This document shows, piece by piece, positions 63,720 through 64,000 of a DNA stretch of 64,000 nucleotides. The stretch spans positions 1,674,001 through 1,738,000 of the forward strand of contig JAGFBZ010000900.1 in assembly GCA_018398805.1 (NCBI GenBank), written 5' to 3'. Each line of letters begins with the position of its first letter. Positions within the stretch are counted from its first letter, which is position 1. The notes under the pieces were generated by a model that searched no databases, had not been told where the DNA came from, and was given only the letters and a program-made list of their open reading frames with translations. The DNA is from Hirundichthys speculiger (lineage: Eukaryota; Chordata; Actinopteri; Beloniformes; Exocoetidae). The translations under genes and the position numbers were made by a program.

Positions 63720-64000
63720 TAAGTGGACAGCGCAATTATGACACACAAGGTTGCAGAAAATGATCAAGGAGACACAAGGGACGGACGTGAGAGACAAACA
63801 CCAAAGTACGTGAAAGAAATCCTGCAAAAAAAATATATATATATACAAACATGACACGCCAGATCTTAGCTAAATTGCTTTTACTTTCACTACAATTCAC
63901 TGTGGATTTCCTGTCATCTTTATGTTGTATGTATATATTTTTATTTATTTACTATCTATGTCTCTGTGCATCATCTGCAGGGAGGGAAGAGCCTGGACGG

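Overview
The window looks like a stretch of a teleost fish genome. The evidence is one vertebrate gene with very large introns, a dense load of transposons typical of fish (small hAT-type elements, Tc1/mariner and pogo relatives, a LINE with a GATG-type tail, tRNA-derived SINE-like copies) and many (CA)n and (TA)n microsatellites. The species cannot be told from the sequence alone. There is no sign of prokaryotic gene organisation.

The only well supported host gene is a CSMD-family gene (CUB and Sushi multiple domains; best matched from memory to CSMD2) on the minus strand. Three consecutive coding exons are visible, in transcript order: 50606-50718 (end of one CUB domain), 27346-27540 (a complete Sushi domain) and 20389-20596 (first part of the next CUB domain). 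Splice sites and codon phases join exactly (phase 2 in, 1, 1, 2 out). The introns between them are 23,065 and 6,749 bases. At least 13.3 kb of intron lies upstream of the first exon and at least 20.4 kb downstream of the last, so essentially the whole window is intronic sequence of one gene.

Layout. 1-20388: downstream intron with a hAT-like element with perfect target duplication (2440-3462), a hAT-like element carrying a MADF-domain reading frame (8555-9157), a second hAT family (9986-10372), mariner-like and L1-like remnants (about 11.3-12.2 kb), an unexplained degenerate coding-like tract (about 13.9-15.45 kb), a TA-flanked inverted-repeat element (15954-16543) and another hAT-like element (18891-19571). 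20597-27345: a SINE-like copy and a 5'-truncated LINE (25022-25720). 27541-50605: the second MADF hAT copy in opposite orientation (27785-28386), a possible unassigned terminal exon (31299-31445), a SINE (32572-32905), a 297-bp hAT-like MITE (33205-33501), microsatellites, LINE and MITE fragments, hairpins and an unexplained GC-rich block (about 49.55-50.25 kb). 50719-64000: a three-level nested insertion (51530-52665), pogo-like remnants, a degraded Tc1-like transposase (about 57.26-57.75 kb), a 230-bp CA/TA microsatellite and another LINE copy on the minus strand.

Most interesting points: the two MADF hAT copies form a long inverted pair around two CSMD exons and could favour a circular RNA; the nested insertion gives a clear relative chronology; and a GC-rich block, a coding-like tract and a candidate terminal exon remain unexplained.
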